Assembly: GCA_012518035.1 (NCBI GenBank)
Contig: JAAYTL010000015.1
Location: forward strand, 1 to 42,027
DNA: 42,027 nt
Source of the DNA: Tissierellia bacterium
GTDB taxonomy: Bacteria; Bacillota; Clostridia; Tissierellales; Tissierellaceae
Reading direction: 5' to 3'
Positions 1 through 7,615 of this stretch are shown one piece after another. A program made the translations under genes and the position numbers. Each line of letters starts with the position of its first letter. Position 1 is the first letter of the stretch. Under the pieces are notes generated by a model. It was not told the DNA's origin. It searched no databases and saw only the letters and a program-made list of their open reading frames with translations.

Positions 1-2
1 TA

Positions 3-800
3 GATAGATTATCATTGATAGTTACTAAAGGGGAAGAACAGTATCTTGATAGTGTTACTATCTCAGCAAAGACAGTGTATGATAGGATGCGAAAGGGAGA
101 AGTTTTTAGCACATCCCAGATACCACCTGGAACATTTTTCGAGAAATTTGAAGAGTATGCTAGGAATAAGGAAACTGTTATTTATTTGGCCTTTTCTTCA
201 GAGCTGTCTGGAACATATCAGGCTGCTGTATTTGCTAAAGAACAAATTCAAGAAGAATATCCAGACTTTGATTTAACCATTGTTGACACAAAGGCTGCAT
301 CACTTGGATTTGGATTAATTGTTTTAGAGGCTGCTAGGCTTGCCCAAGAGGGAAAAACTAAAGAGGAAATCTTAGAAGTGGTGGATTTCTACCTAGATAA
401 TATCCAGCATGTATTTACAGTAGATAATTTGGAATATCTATATAGGGGTGGCAGGGTCACCAAAACAGCTGCCTTTGTAGGAGGTCTCTTAAATATTAAA
501 CCCATTTTAAATGTAGAAGATGGGAAGTTAGTACCAATAGAAAAGGTCAGGGGAGAAAAACAGGTTTATAAGGCCATGCTTGATATCATGGAAGCAAGGA
601 CCAAGGAAGCCGATCTTCCCAATCAATTAGTGGGCATCTCCCATGCAGATAATTATGAAAATGCCCTTCGGCTAAAGAACATGATAACTGAAAGATTTGG
701 TGTAAAGGATTTCATGATTAATGATATTGGGCCAACAATTGGGGCCCATGTTGGACCTGGTACACTGGCTATATTTTTTATGAAGAAAAACTATAAATAA
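3..800 (+). CDS. DegV family fatty-acid-binding protein, 5' end cut by window
   Basis: The reading frame is open back to the left edge, so the gene starts upstream. DegV proteins are about 280 residues and open with a short strand and a TDS motif (VTDSTSD-like) that is missing here; about 265 residues remain. Visible family features are the TSQIPPGTF segment (the TSQPSPGEF-like ligand loop), the FSSELSGTYQAA motif, VDTKAASLGFG, and the C-terminal GTLAIFF strand found where DegV proteins end. DegV proteins bind a fatty acid and in Firmicutes act as FakB-type partners of the fatty-acid kinase FakA. No FakA-like gene is visible here. The TTG at 15 would give a complete-looking frame but lies inside the conserved fold, so it is not the start. 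Confidence 0.88.
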   Translation, partial: DRLSLIVTKGEEQYLDSVTISAKTVYDRMRKGEVFSTSQIPPGTFFEKFEEYARNKETVIYLAFSSELSGTYQAAVFAKEQIQEEYPDFDLTIVDTKAASLGFGLIVLEAARLAQEGKTKEEILEVVDFYLDNIQHVFTVDNLEYLYRGGRVTKTAAFVGGLLNIKPILNVEDGKLVPIEKVRGEKQVYKAMLDIMEARTKEADLPNQLVGISHADNYENALRLKNMITERFGVKDFMINDIGPTIGAHVGPGTLAIFFMKKNYK

Positions 801-850
801 GTATTTAAATTGGTGGTTTAAAACAGCCTAATTATCTGAAGAGCTTGCAA

Positions 851-884
851 CGAAGAATCTTTCCTTATGGCATAAGATTCTTCG
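851..884. other. 11-bp perfect stem-loop downstream of degV
   Basis: Arms CGAAGAATCTT (851-861) and AAGATTCTTCG (874-884) enclose a 12-nt loop. No T-run follows, so it is not a standard intrinsic terminator. It may protect the 3' end of the degV mRNA or act as a weak or factor-assisted terminator. Confidence 0.5.
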
Positions 885-932
885 CTTGGGCTTGGATGGA
901 GAAACAATATTATAAAATCCCAAAATTTTCAC

Positions 933-961
933 TAGACAAAAGTCAAATTGGGTAGTATAAT
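933..961 (+). promoter_or_regulatory. SigA-type promoter of the tRNA gene
   Basis: TAGACA (one mismatch to TTGACA), a 17-bp spacer and a consensus TATAAT at 956-961. Transcription would begin near 968, about 10 nt before the mature tRNA 5' end. Confidence 0.75.
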
Positions 962-977
962 AATCTATGTCGACCAG

Positions 978-1053
978 GCACCTTTAGCTCAGCTGGCAGA
1001 GCAACTGACTCTTAATCAGTAGGCCCAGGGTTCGAATCCCTGAAGGTGCACCA
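978..1053 (+). tRNA. tRNA-Lys(CTT), CCA encoded
   Basis: This is a complete 76-nt cloverleaf. The acceptor arm GCACCTT (978-984) pairs with AAGGTGC (1043-1049), followed by discriminator A and a genomically encoded CCA (1051-1053). The anticodon stem ACTGA/TCAGT encloses loop CTCTTAA, with anticodon CTT at 1011-1013, which reads AAG lysine codons. The T arm holds the usual GGTTCGAATCC. It stands alone, with its own promoter and terminator. Confidence 0.97.
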
Positions 1054-1058
1054 GAATT

Positions 1059-1088
1059 AAGACCTTGTTAATAGCAAGGTCTTTTTTT
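1059..1088 (+). terminator. Intrinsic terminator of tRNA-Lys
   Basis: Stem AAGACCTTG (1059-1067) with CAAGGTCTT (1075-1083), a 7-nt loop and a run of seven T. It begins 5 nt after the encoded CCA. Confidence 0.93.
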
Positions 1089-1148
1089 ATTATCAATTAC
1101 ACTCCAGTATATAGATATAAGAAACATACAAAAGATGGTTTCCATAAT

Positions 1149-1177
1149 TTGCCTTAAATAAAGGATAAGGGTATAAT
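1149..1177 (+). promoter_or_regulatory. Possible promoter in the 1090-1786 gap
   Basis: TTGCCT (4/6), a 17-bp spacer and TATAAT at 1172-1177. There is no gene before the terminator at 1275-1306, so it may drive a short RNA of roughly 120 nt or an early-terminated leader. Confidence 0.4.
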
Positions 1178-1274
1178 AAACTCAATAATAAATTTTGAAC
1201 TATAAGCTATACAATAAATTACTTATTTATTGATTTTTTTGTTATAGATTAGCATATACATAAACAAGGACATG

Positions 1275-1306
1275 GACTTGCTGGACATCAGGGCAAGTCT
1301 TTTTTT
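1275..1306 (+). terminator. Intrinsic terminator with no gene in front of it
   Basis: GACTTGC (1275-1281) pairs with GCAAGTC (1293-1299) and is followed by a T-run to 1306. No protein-coding frame with a believable ribosome site ends here. It either ends the short RNA predicted from the promoter at 1149 or acts as an attenuator in a long leader. Confidence 0.75.
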
Positions 1307-1322
1307 CACAAACTTGGTATAA

Positions 1323-1520
1323 AGATGTGCCCTTATACGAATTGTCCGCCAGATAATTGGGTTATATCAAGGCGAGGATAATACTTTATATTGTAAAGCC
1401 TAAGCCGGCAAATCCTCTAATTCAAGACATCTAAAAGGTAGGTTTTGCTTGAAAACAATTAATTTAATGGAAAAATTAGATAAAGAAGTTTATGCTTTAA
1501 AGCCATAAAACATGACCTAC
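1323..1520 (+). ncRNA. Candidate structured RNA region, no known family recognised
   Basis: Two nested folds can be drawn by hand. Fold 1: AGATGT (1323-1328) pairs with ACATCT (1427-1432). Inside it GAATT (1339-1343) pairs with AATTC (1419-1423), CGCC (1347-1350) with GGCG (1371-1374), AGGAT (1375-1379) with ATCCT (1412-1416), and CTTTA (1384-1388) with TAAAG (1394-1398). Fold 2: GTAGGT (1438-1443) pairs with ACCTAC (1515-1520), with GCTT/AAGC and a TTTATG/CATAAA hairpin inside. I looked for 6S, RNase P, SRP, tmRNA, T-box and common riboswitch signatures and found none. Neither the ends nor the strand are certain. Confidence 0.3.
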
Positions 1521-1532
1521 AATATTTTACCG

Positions 1533-1561
1533 TTGCATTACTTTAGAAGGCTTGGTATAAT
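1533..1561 (+). promoter_or_regulatory. Likely promoter of the peptide-transport operon
   Basis: TTGCAT (3/6), a 17-bp spacer and consensus TATAAT at 1556-1561. It would leave a leader of about 220 nt holding two adjacent hairpins (ACTAAAC/GTTTAGT at 1573-1592; TCCGG/CCGGA at 1592-1613). A second, weaker site (TTGAAA 1634-1639, 15-bp spacer, TATAAA 1655-1660) lies closer to the gene. Confidence 0.5.
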
Positions 1562-1733
1562 TAATTAGATTCACTAAACACATTGGTTTAGTCCGGTAAC
1601 GTGCTAATCCGGATATTAACTTACTGGAAACAATTGAAATCAATTTGGAATTAGTATAAAATATAAGAAATTATAAGAATTGTTTAACTATGGCTATAAG
1701 TTTTAGCCTTGCTGCATCCATAAGTTTTCAAGT

Positions 1734-1752
1734 AATATGAATCATTCATATT
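1734..1752. promoter_or_regulatory. 9-1-9 perfect dyad just before the oppA-like gene
   Basis: AATATGAAT, a central C, then ATTCATATT. With one bulged base the symmetry continues outward to 1730-1757. It lies about 20 nt before the AGGGGG ribosome site at 1771-1776. It may be a repressor operator or, in RNA, a hairpin modulating translation; the sequence does not decide. Confidence 0.5.
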
Positions 1753-1786
1753 TACTTAAAATAAAATTTAAGGGGGAAAGTTAGTA

Positions 1787-3679
1787 ATGATGAAAAAAAG
1801 TATACTACTACTACTAGTTTTTTCAATGGTTCTATCAGCATTTCTAATGGGTTGTTCACCTAAAGAAGAACCTACAGATACACCACCAACTGATGAACCA
1901 GGGGATGAACCAGGTGACGAAGTAACAGGTCCACCATCAGAACCAATGGGACAGATAATAGTTGGTAACACAACTGAAATGAGTGGTGACTGGGTACCAT
2001 ACTGGCAAAACATTGCATCAGAATATGATATCTACAACTTTATCACTGATTACCCAACAGTTGCCATGACATTCGATGGAGAGTATCTAATCAACGATAC
2101 TGTAGTTGCAAGCCATGAAGTTATAGAAAATGAAGATGGTTCCAAGACCTATGAATATACCATAAAAGATGGTCTAGTATGGGATGATGGAACTCCAATC
2201 ACTGCTAAAGACTATGTTGCAACCGTACTACTATGGTCATCCAACGTTGTAAAAGAAATGGGTGCAGGTAATACTTATGGTCAAAGATACGTAGGCTATA
2301 AGGCTTATGGCGATGGCGAAGCTAAGGAGTTCGAAGGAGTAAGGCTATTAGATGATATGAAGTTCTCAGTTACTATAGATGCTGCATATCTTCCATATTA
2401 CTTTGAGCTAGGCTTAGTTAGCGTATCTCCTACTAAGATATCATTCTGGACAGATGATACAGTAGAAGTACTTGATGATGGTAATGGTGCTTATTTCTCA
2501 GATAACTTTACAAAGGAAAACTTTGAAGAGAATATAGATAAGGCAAGAAGTGCTATACCTCGTCCATCATGTGGACCTTATGTTCTAAAGAGTTTCGATG
2601 AGTCAACTAAGACTGCAGTTCTTGAAGTTAACGATAAATATGTAGGCGATCATAATGGTCAAAAACCATTAATCAAAACTGTTATCTACAAGTTAGTTAA
2701 CGAAGAAACACAAATGGATGAATTAGCAACTGGCTCAGTTGACCTATTATTAGGTATGGCTAGTGGTTCTGAAATCAATGCAGGTCTTGACCTTGTAGAA
2801 TCTGGTGGATTCAACTTTACTAAGTATCCACGTGCAGGATATGGTAAATTAGCTTTTGTTGGTGACTTTGGACCAACTCAATTCGTAGAAGTTCGTCAAG
2901 CAATTGCACATCTATTAGATAGAAACGAATTTGCTAGATCCTTTACTGAAGGTTTTGGTTCAGTAGTTAACGGACCTTATGGTGAAGCTCTATGGTTCTA
3001 TCAAGAAACTAAGGCAGAACTAAACGAAAAGCTTAACCAATATCCATACAGCCTTGAAAAAGCTATTGAGCTACTAGAAGAAGGTGGCTGGGTATATGAC
3101 GAAAATGGTAACGAATATGAATCTGGAATTCGTTATAAGAAGTTAGATGATGGTACATTAATGCCATTAGTTATCCAATGGTCATCAAGTGGTAACGAAG
3201 TTTCTGAGTTATTGACTATACAATTAGTTGAAAACCCAGACTTAGCTGCTGCTGGTATGAAGATAGAAGAAACCGTAATGGACTTCCCTGAGTTAGTTAA
3301 CTATCTACAACGTAACTCAATTGAAGATCCTAAATATGGAGTTCCAACCTATGGAATGTTCAACCTAGCATCAAACTTCAACCCAATCTATGACCAATCA
3401 AATTACTATGAACCAGGTCATCCTTGGAATACAAGCTATTCAACTGATGAAAAATTAGATGAATTAGCTAAGGCAATAGTGCTAACAGATCCAGAAGACA
3501 GAGAAGGATTCAAGCAAAAATTTGTGGATTTCATAGTTAGATGGAATGAGTTATTACCAGAACTACCACTATATTCCAATATCTATCATGATTTCTATAA
3601 TGATAAATTAGTAGACTACGATATGAATGCTCTTATCAGAGTATCTGATGCTTTACTATACGCTTACGTTACAGAGTAG
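1787..3679 (+). CDS. Peptide ABC transporter substrate-binding lipoprotein (SBP_bac_5)
   Basis: This is a 630-residue extracellular solute receptor of the OppA/DppA family. It has a Lys-start signal peptide, a lipobox ending LMGC with lipidated Cys23, and a flexible linker rich in Pro, Asp, Glu and Thr (about residues 26-50). Family landmarks follow: DGLVWDDGTPITAKDYV, and a GYGKLAF-VRQAIAHLLDR segment. The start is one of two adjacent ATGs behind AGGGGG. It is the first gene of the operon, the usual position for the receptor, and a strong hairpin separates it from the first permease gene. Peptide is the likely ligand from family membership, but this family also binds nickel, opines and some sugars, so the ligand is unproven. 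Confidence 0.93.
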   Translation: MMKKSILLLLVFSMVLSAFLMGCSPKEEPTDTPPTDEPGDEPGDEVTGPPSEPMGQIIVGNTTEMSGDWVPYWQNIASEYDIYNFITDYPTVAMTFDGEYLINDTVVASHEVIENEDGSKTYEYTIKDGLVWDDGTPITAKDYVATVLLWSSNVVKEMGAGNTYGQRYVGYKAYGDGEAKEFEGVRLLDDMKFSVTIDAAYLPYYFELGLVSVSPTKISFWTDDTVEVLDDGNGAYFSDNFTKENFEENIDKARSAIPRPSCGPYVLKSFDESTKTAVLEVNDKYVGDHNGQKPLIKTVIYKLVNEETQMDELATGSVDLLLGMASGSEINAGLDLVESGGFNFTKYPRAGYGKLAFVGDFGPTQFVEVRQAIAHLLDRNEFARSFTEGFGSVVNGPYGEALWFYQETKAELNEKLNQYPYSLEKAIELLEEGGWVYDENGNEYESGIRYKKLDDGTLMPLVIQWSSSGNEVSELLTIQLVENPDLAAAGMKIEETVMDFPELVNYLQRNSIEDPKYGVPTYGMFNLASNFNPIYDQSNYYEPGHPWNTSYSTDEKLDELAKAIVLTDPEDREGFKQKFVDFIVRWNELLPELPLYSNIYHDFYNDKLVDYDMNALIRVSDALLYAYVTE

Positions 3680-3702
3680 TATCAGATAGAATAATATATT
3701 TG

Positions 3703-3738
3703 ATTAGGAATAGGGTATTTTAATACCCTATTTCTAAT
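3703..3738 (+). other. 17-bp intercistronic stem-loop between receptor and permease genes
   Basis: A near-perfect stem (one G-T pair) runs from 3703-3719 against 3722-3738, with the core AATAGGGTATT/AATACCCTATT and a loop of only a few nt. No T-run follows. Such hairpins typically stabilise the upstream receptor mRNA, so that receptor is made in excess over permease. Confidence 0.75.
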
Positions 3739-3778
3739 TCAAATTTACCATAAATAATTTAGTAAGGTAGGTAATAAA

Positions 3779-4765
3779 ATGGCTCGATACATAGCTAGAA
3801 GAGTTGTATATATGGTTTTCGTATTTTTTATTTTGTCAATAATTTTATATTTCTTATTCAATCTGATACCTGGTGACCCAGTTGCTGCTCAATTACAACC
3901 CTTAATGGATGAGATGACAGCTGAGGAATATGAGATTAGATATAATCAGTTGCGTAGTCAGATGGGCTTAGATGATCCGCTGATTGTTAGGTATGCGAGA
4001 TGGGTAACAGGTATGCTTAGTGGAGATTTGGGACAATCCCATAGGTACAGACGACCAGTTGCCGATGTTATAGTTACTCCCTTAAGAAACACAATCTTTA
4101 TAAATATATTTGCTGTTGCTATTGGACTTGCTATAACTATACCATTGGGTATTTTTTGTGCTGTAAAGAGGAATTCAATTTTAGATAAAATAGTGCAGGT
4201 CTTGACCATAATTGGACACAGCCTCCCTCATTTTATCATCTGCTTAATTGCCATATATTATTTTGCAGTTATAAAGGGTTGGTTCCCAGTTAGTGGAATG
4301 AATACTCCAAACTTCGAAGGGACAGGCTGGGAGTTGTTTAAGGATACCATGTACCACCTTACTTTGCCATTAATGGTTATGACAGCTGCATCCCTTGCTG
4401 GTATGACTAGATATATAAGGGCTGCCATGAGTGATGCTCTTGGTATGGACTATATAAAAACAGCAAGGGCAAAGGGCTTAAAGGAAAAGGTTGTTATATT
4501 TTCACATGCTTGGAGAAATGCTCTATTACCAATTGTTACTTTAATCATTAATTGGTTCATGAGTATATTTTCTGGTTCCTTAGTTGTTGAAAGGGTCTTT
4601 AACCTGCATGGAATGGGTAAATTTTTTATAGATTCGCTGAACAATCAGGATTATAACGTCTCCATAGCAATCCAGATGTTCTATATAATAATAGCCTTAG
4701 TAGGTAATTTGGTTACTGACTTGAGTTATGGGTTAGTAGACCCAAGAGTAAGAATAGATAGTTGA
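3779..4765 (+). CDS. oppB: Peptide ABC transporter permease, OppB/DppB type
   Basis: A 328-residue inner-membrane permease of normal length for OppB. TM1 spans residues about 10-30, followed by the conserved LIPGDPV segment and the GMLSGDLGQS loop. The EAA cytoplasmic loop that docks on the ATPase is seen in TARAKGLKEKVVIFSHAWRN, and the C-terminus reads YGLVDPRVRI as in the family. It starts at an ATG behind AAGGTAGGT. It forms the heterodimer with the next gene product 16 bp downstream. Unlike its partner it carries no inserted domain. Opp and Dpp cannot be told apart from sequence alone. Confidence 0.95.
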   Translation: MARYIARRVVYMVFVFFILSIILYFLFNLIPGDPVAAQLQPLMDEMTAEEYEIRYNQLRSQMGLDDPLIVRYARWVTGMLSGDLGQSHRYRRPVADVIVTPLRNTIFINIFAVAIGLAITIPLGIFCAVKRNSILDKIVQVLTIIGHSLPHFIICLIAIYYFAVIKGWFPVSGMNTPNFEGTGWELFKDTMYHLTLPLMVMTAASLAGMTRYIRAAMSDALGMDYIKTARAKGLKEKVVIFSHAWRNALLPIVTLIINWFMSIFSGSLVVERVFNLHGMGKFFIDSLNNQDYNVSIAIQMFYIIIALVGNLVTDLSYGLVDPRVRIDS

Positions 4766-4781
4766 CAGGAGGAGGTAAACC

Positions 4782-6611
4782 ATGGATAAGAAGAATGAAA
4801 ACACAAATAAAAAAAGAAAGAGTTTTTTAAGCCTTCTCTTCAAAAATCTATTTGGAAATAGAAAGGAACTATCAATCTTTGAGGAAGAGCAGGTTCAAAG
4901 TCCCTTTAGGACTGTTTTAAGAACCTTTGGAAGTAATAAGGTTTCAATGACTGCCCTTGGAATATTTTTAATTATATTCTTTATTTCAATGATAGGACCT
5001 TTAATTATGCCTATAGACTTGTCCTTTATGGAAACAACCCAGCAAAATGTAGCACCTGGTTTAGACCTCATGGAGTTTCCAGAGAGTCTTAACGGTAAGA
5101 TTGCCGATATAGCTATAGGGCCTACTTTTAGTGTAGGTGCTTCTACAGATGGTGATGTTCTAGTATGGGGTAAAACAAGAATTAGTAACACCATCGATAT
5201 TAAGAAGATGTTACCAGGCGATATGGGTAAGGTAGTTAAATTAGCTGCAGGGCATGACCACGTATTAGCTTTGAATGAAGAAGGACAGGTATTTTCCTGG
5301 GGTAATGATAGACAAGGTCAAGTTAGTCTGCCTTATGAATTAGAATTTACTTATAATATTAAGGATATTATAGCAGGATATCAAATCTCCTTGGTATTAA
5401 CTGAGGATGGACGACTTATCCATTTTGGTAATACCATGAACACCGATTACAATGAATTCCACGAATATCAAGGAAAGTTGGATAAGGTTGTCGCAACCTC
5501 AGATGGAATTCTAGGATTGACTTTTGATGGTGAAGTTGTATATCTTGGAAACCAACAAAATTCTTATACAAATATTCCCGAGAATATGGGTAGGGTTGTA
5601 GATCTTGCAACAACAGCTACTTCTATAGCAGCCCTAAATGATGAGGGAGAAGTTTTCGTTTGGGGTAATGCAACTGGTAACCAAAGACAAGTGCCAGAAA
5701 CTGCAAGTAAGATTGTTAGTATTAAAGGTGGTAGGACTCACTATACAGCTATAACAGAAGATGGTAGTGTAGTCGCCTGGGGAGAAGACTTTTATAAACA
5801 ATCCACTTTACCTGATAAGGTAAAAAACTCCAAAATTGCTGATGTCTTTACAGGCTATTATCAAAATTACGCAATCACTGAAGATGGTGAAATATTAACC
5901 TGGGGACTAAAGGGTTATATACTGGGCACTGATGGTTTAGGTAGAGACCTGTTAGGAAGGCTAATCAATGGTGGTCGTATGTCCATCAGTATAGGTGCCG
6001 TTGCTGTAATTATTGCAACTATTATTGGCGTTCTTGTTGGAAGTATATCAGGATTTGTTGGCGGGAAAGTAGATATGTTCTTACAAAGGGTAGCAGAAAT
6101 TGTAGGCTCCTTGCCATTCTTACCATTCGCCATGATTCTATCTTCCCTGATAGGTAATGCCATGACTTCAGAGCAAAGAGTGGTACTGATAATGGTAATA
6201 TTAGGTTTGCTTTCATGGACAGGCCTTCAGAGACTTGTTCGTGCCCAAGTGTTATCAGTAAGGGAGCAGGAATATGTAACTGCTGCTAGGGCAATAGGTG
6301 TTAAGAAAGGGCAAATCATCTTTAAGCACATTCTACCTAACGTTATTTCTGTTATTCTAGTATCTTCTACCTTAAGCTTTGCATCTAGTATGCTAATTGA
6401 GGCATCACTTTCATATTTAGGATTTGGTGTGCAAGCCCCTATACCAACTTGGGGTAACATGTTGTACGGTGCAAATGATAGTATAGTAATTCAAAATTAT
6501 TGGTGGAGATGGGTTTTTGCATCTATAGTATTAGGTATCTGCGTTATCTGTGTTAACCTAATCGGAGATGGATTACGTGATGCAATTGACCCAAGATCTC
6601 AGGAACGTTAG
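4782..6611 (+). CDS. oppC: OppC/DppC permease with an inserted seven-repeat RCC1-like beta-propeller
   Basis: 609 residues, about twice the usual 300. Residues 1-76 are a cytoplasmic tail plus TM1 (about 57-76). The OppC core resumes at LGTDGLGRDLLGRLINGGR (381-399), followed by about five TM segments and the EAA loop EYVTAARAIGVKKGQIIFKH (about 505-525). Between them, residues 105-378 hold seven repeats, each ending in a DG-x-[VIL]-x3-[WLF]G signature: TDGDVLVWG 122, EEGQVFSWG 166, EDGRLIHFG 208, FDGEVVYLG 248, DEGEVFVWG 287, EDGSVVAWG 326, EDGEILTWG 367. Seven such repeats are what an RCC1 propeller needs. The position after TM1 and before LGTDxLGRD places it outside the cell. The frame is continuous and codon use matches the neighbours, so this is a true insertion, not a misassembly. 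Function of the propeller is unknown. Confidence 0.95.
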   Translation: MDKKNENTNKKRKSFLSLLFKNLFGNRKELSIFEEEQVQSPFRTVLRTFGSNKVSMTALGIFLIIFFISMIGPLIMPIDLSFMETTQQNVAPGLDLMEFPESLNGKIADIAIGPTFSVGASTDGDVLVWGKTRISNTIDIKKMLPGDMGKVVKLAAGHDHVLALNEEGQVFSWGNDRQGQVSLPYELEFTYNIKDIIAGYQISLVLTEDGRLIHFGNTMNTDYNEFHEYQGKLDKVVATSDGILGLTFDGEVVYLGNQQNSYTNIPENMGRVVDLATTATSIAALNDEGEVFVWGNATGNQRQVPETASKIVSIKGGRTHYTAITEDGSVVAWGEDFYKQSTLPDKVKNSKIADVFTGYYQNYAITEDGEILTWGLKGYILGTDGLGRDLLGRLINGGRMSISIGAVAVIIATIIGVLVGSISGFVGGKVDMFLQRVAEIVGSLPFLPFAMILSSLIGNAMTSEQRVVLIMVILGLLSWTGLQRLVRAQVLSVREQEYVTAARAIGVKKGQIIFKHILPNVISVILVSSTLSFASSMLIEASLSYLGFGVQAPIPTWGNMLYGANDSIVIQNYWWRWVFASIVLGICVICVNLIGDGLRDAIDPRSQER

Positions 6612-6622
6612 GGGGAGACAAG

Positions 6623-7615
6623 ATGGCATTATTAGAAATTAAAGATTTGCATACCTATTTTGAAACAAAGAGAGGTACCATTAAGGCTGTTAATGGCGTT
6701 TCCTATTCTGTCGAATCTGGGAAAACCCTAGGTATAGTTGGAGAAAGTGGTAGCGGTAAAAGTGTATCTGCCATGAGTATAATCAAACTTTTGGATGGTA
6801 ATGGCTACATTAGTAAGGGTGAGATCTGGTATAATGGAATGGAGCTTACTGGTTTAAGTGTTAAAGAACTACAACATATAAGAGGAAACGAGATATCCGT
6901 AATTTTCCAGGAGCCGATGACGTCCCTTAATCCAGTATTTACTATAGAGAGACAGATTGCTGAACCTTTTATGATTCATCAGGGAATGAATAAAAAGGAA
7001 GCAAGAGAACACGTAGTAGACATGTTAAAATTGGTTAAGATACCAAATCCAGAGGCGGTGGCTAAGCAATATCCATTCCAGCTTTCTGGTGGTATGAGAC
7101 AACGTGTCATGATTGCTATGGCCTTGGCATGTAGGCCTAAGCTCTTAATCGCTGATGAGCCGACGACCGCTCTAGACGTTACAATTCAGGCTCAAATACT
7201 AAAACTTATGAATGAATTAAAAGAAGAAGTAGGAACATCAATTTTATTTATTACCCATGACCTAGGAGTTATCTATGAAATGGCCGATGATGTTGCCGTA
7301 ATGTATTGCGGACAGGTAGTAGAAATGGCTCCTGTAGAAAAAATATTTGGAGATACCAGCATCTACTCACACCCATATACAGAGGGATTGATGGTTTCTG
7401 TGCCTAGATTAGACACTCCTCCAGGTACAAGGTTAGAAGCAATACCAGGTGCTGTACCTCATCCATTGGACCTGCCAATCGGTTGTAAATTTGCACCAAG
7501 GTGTAAGTATGCTGCAGATAAATGCCACCAGGAAGAACCTGAGCTACTTGAATTAGAAGATGGTCATTCTGTACGTTGCTTCTATCCTAAGAAGGGAGTG
7601 AGAGCAAATGACTAA
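6623..7615 (+). CDS. oppD: Peptide ABC transporter ATPase, OppD/DppD type
   Basis: A 330-residue cytoplasmic ATPase energising the OppB-OppC pore. Walker A is GESGSGKS (40-47), Q-loop FQEPMTSLNP (95-104), signature LSGGMRQR (154-161), Walker B LLIADEP (174-180) and switch His212. The C-terminal oligopeptide-transport extension has four cysteines (C288, C294, C301, C319) in the arrangement known to bind a 4Fe-4S cluster in DppD/DppF-type proteins. Length is normal. Its last 8 nt overlap the start of the next ATPase gene (ATGACTAA), implying translational coupling of the two halves of the ATPase dimer. Confidence 0.95.
   Translation: MALLEIKDLHTYFETKRGTIKAVNGVSYSVESGKTLGIVGESGSGKSVSAMSIIKLLDGNGYISKGEIWYNGMELTGLSVKELQHIRGNEISVIFQEPMTSLNPVFTIERQIAEPFMIHQGMNKKEAREHVVDMLKLVKIPNPEAVAKQYPFQLSGGMRQRVMIAMALACRPKLLIADEPTTALDVTIQAQILKLMNELKEEVGTSILFITHDLGVIYEMADDVAVMYCGQVVEMAPVEKIFGDTSIYSHPYTEGLMVSVPRLDTPPGTRLEAIPGAVPHPLDLPIGCKFAPRCKYAADKCHQEEPELLELEDGHSVRCFYPKKGVRAND

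Noticed and set aside
1274..1324. Tiny frame starting at ATG 1274 with an AAGGA just before it
   Set aside because: The AAGGA is too close to the ATG and the frame runs through the terminator stem and T-run.
5094..5915. RCC1 segment as an assembly error or a separate inserted gene
   Set aside because: The permease frame continues unbroken on both sides, no start with a ribosome site or stop lies inside, no direct repeats flank it, and its codon use resembles the neighbours.
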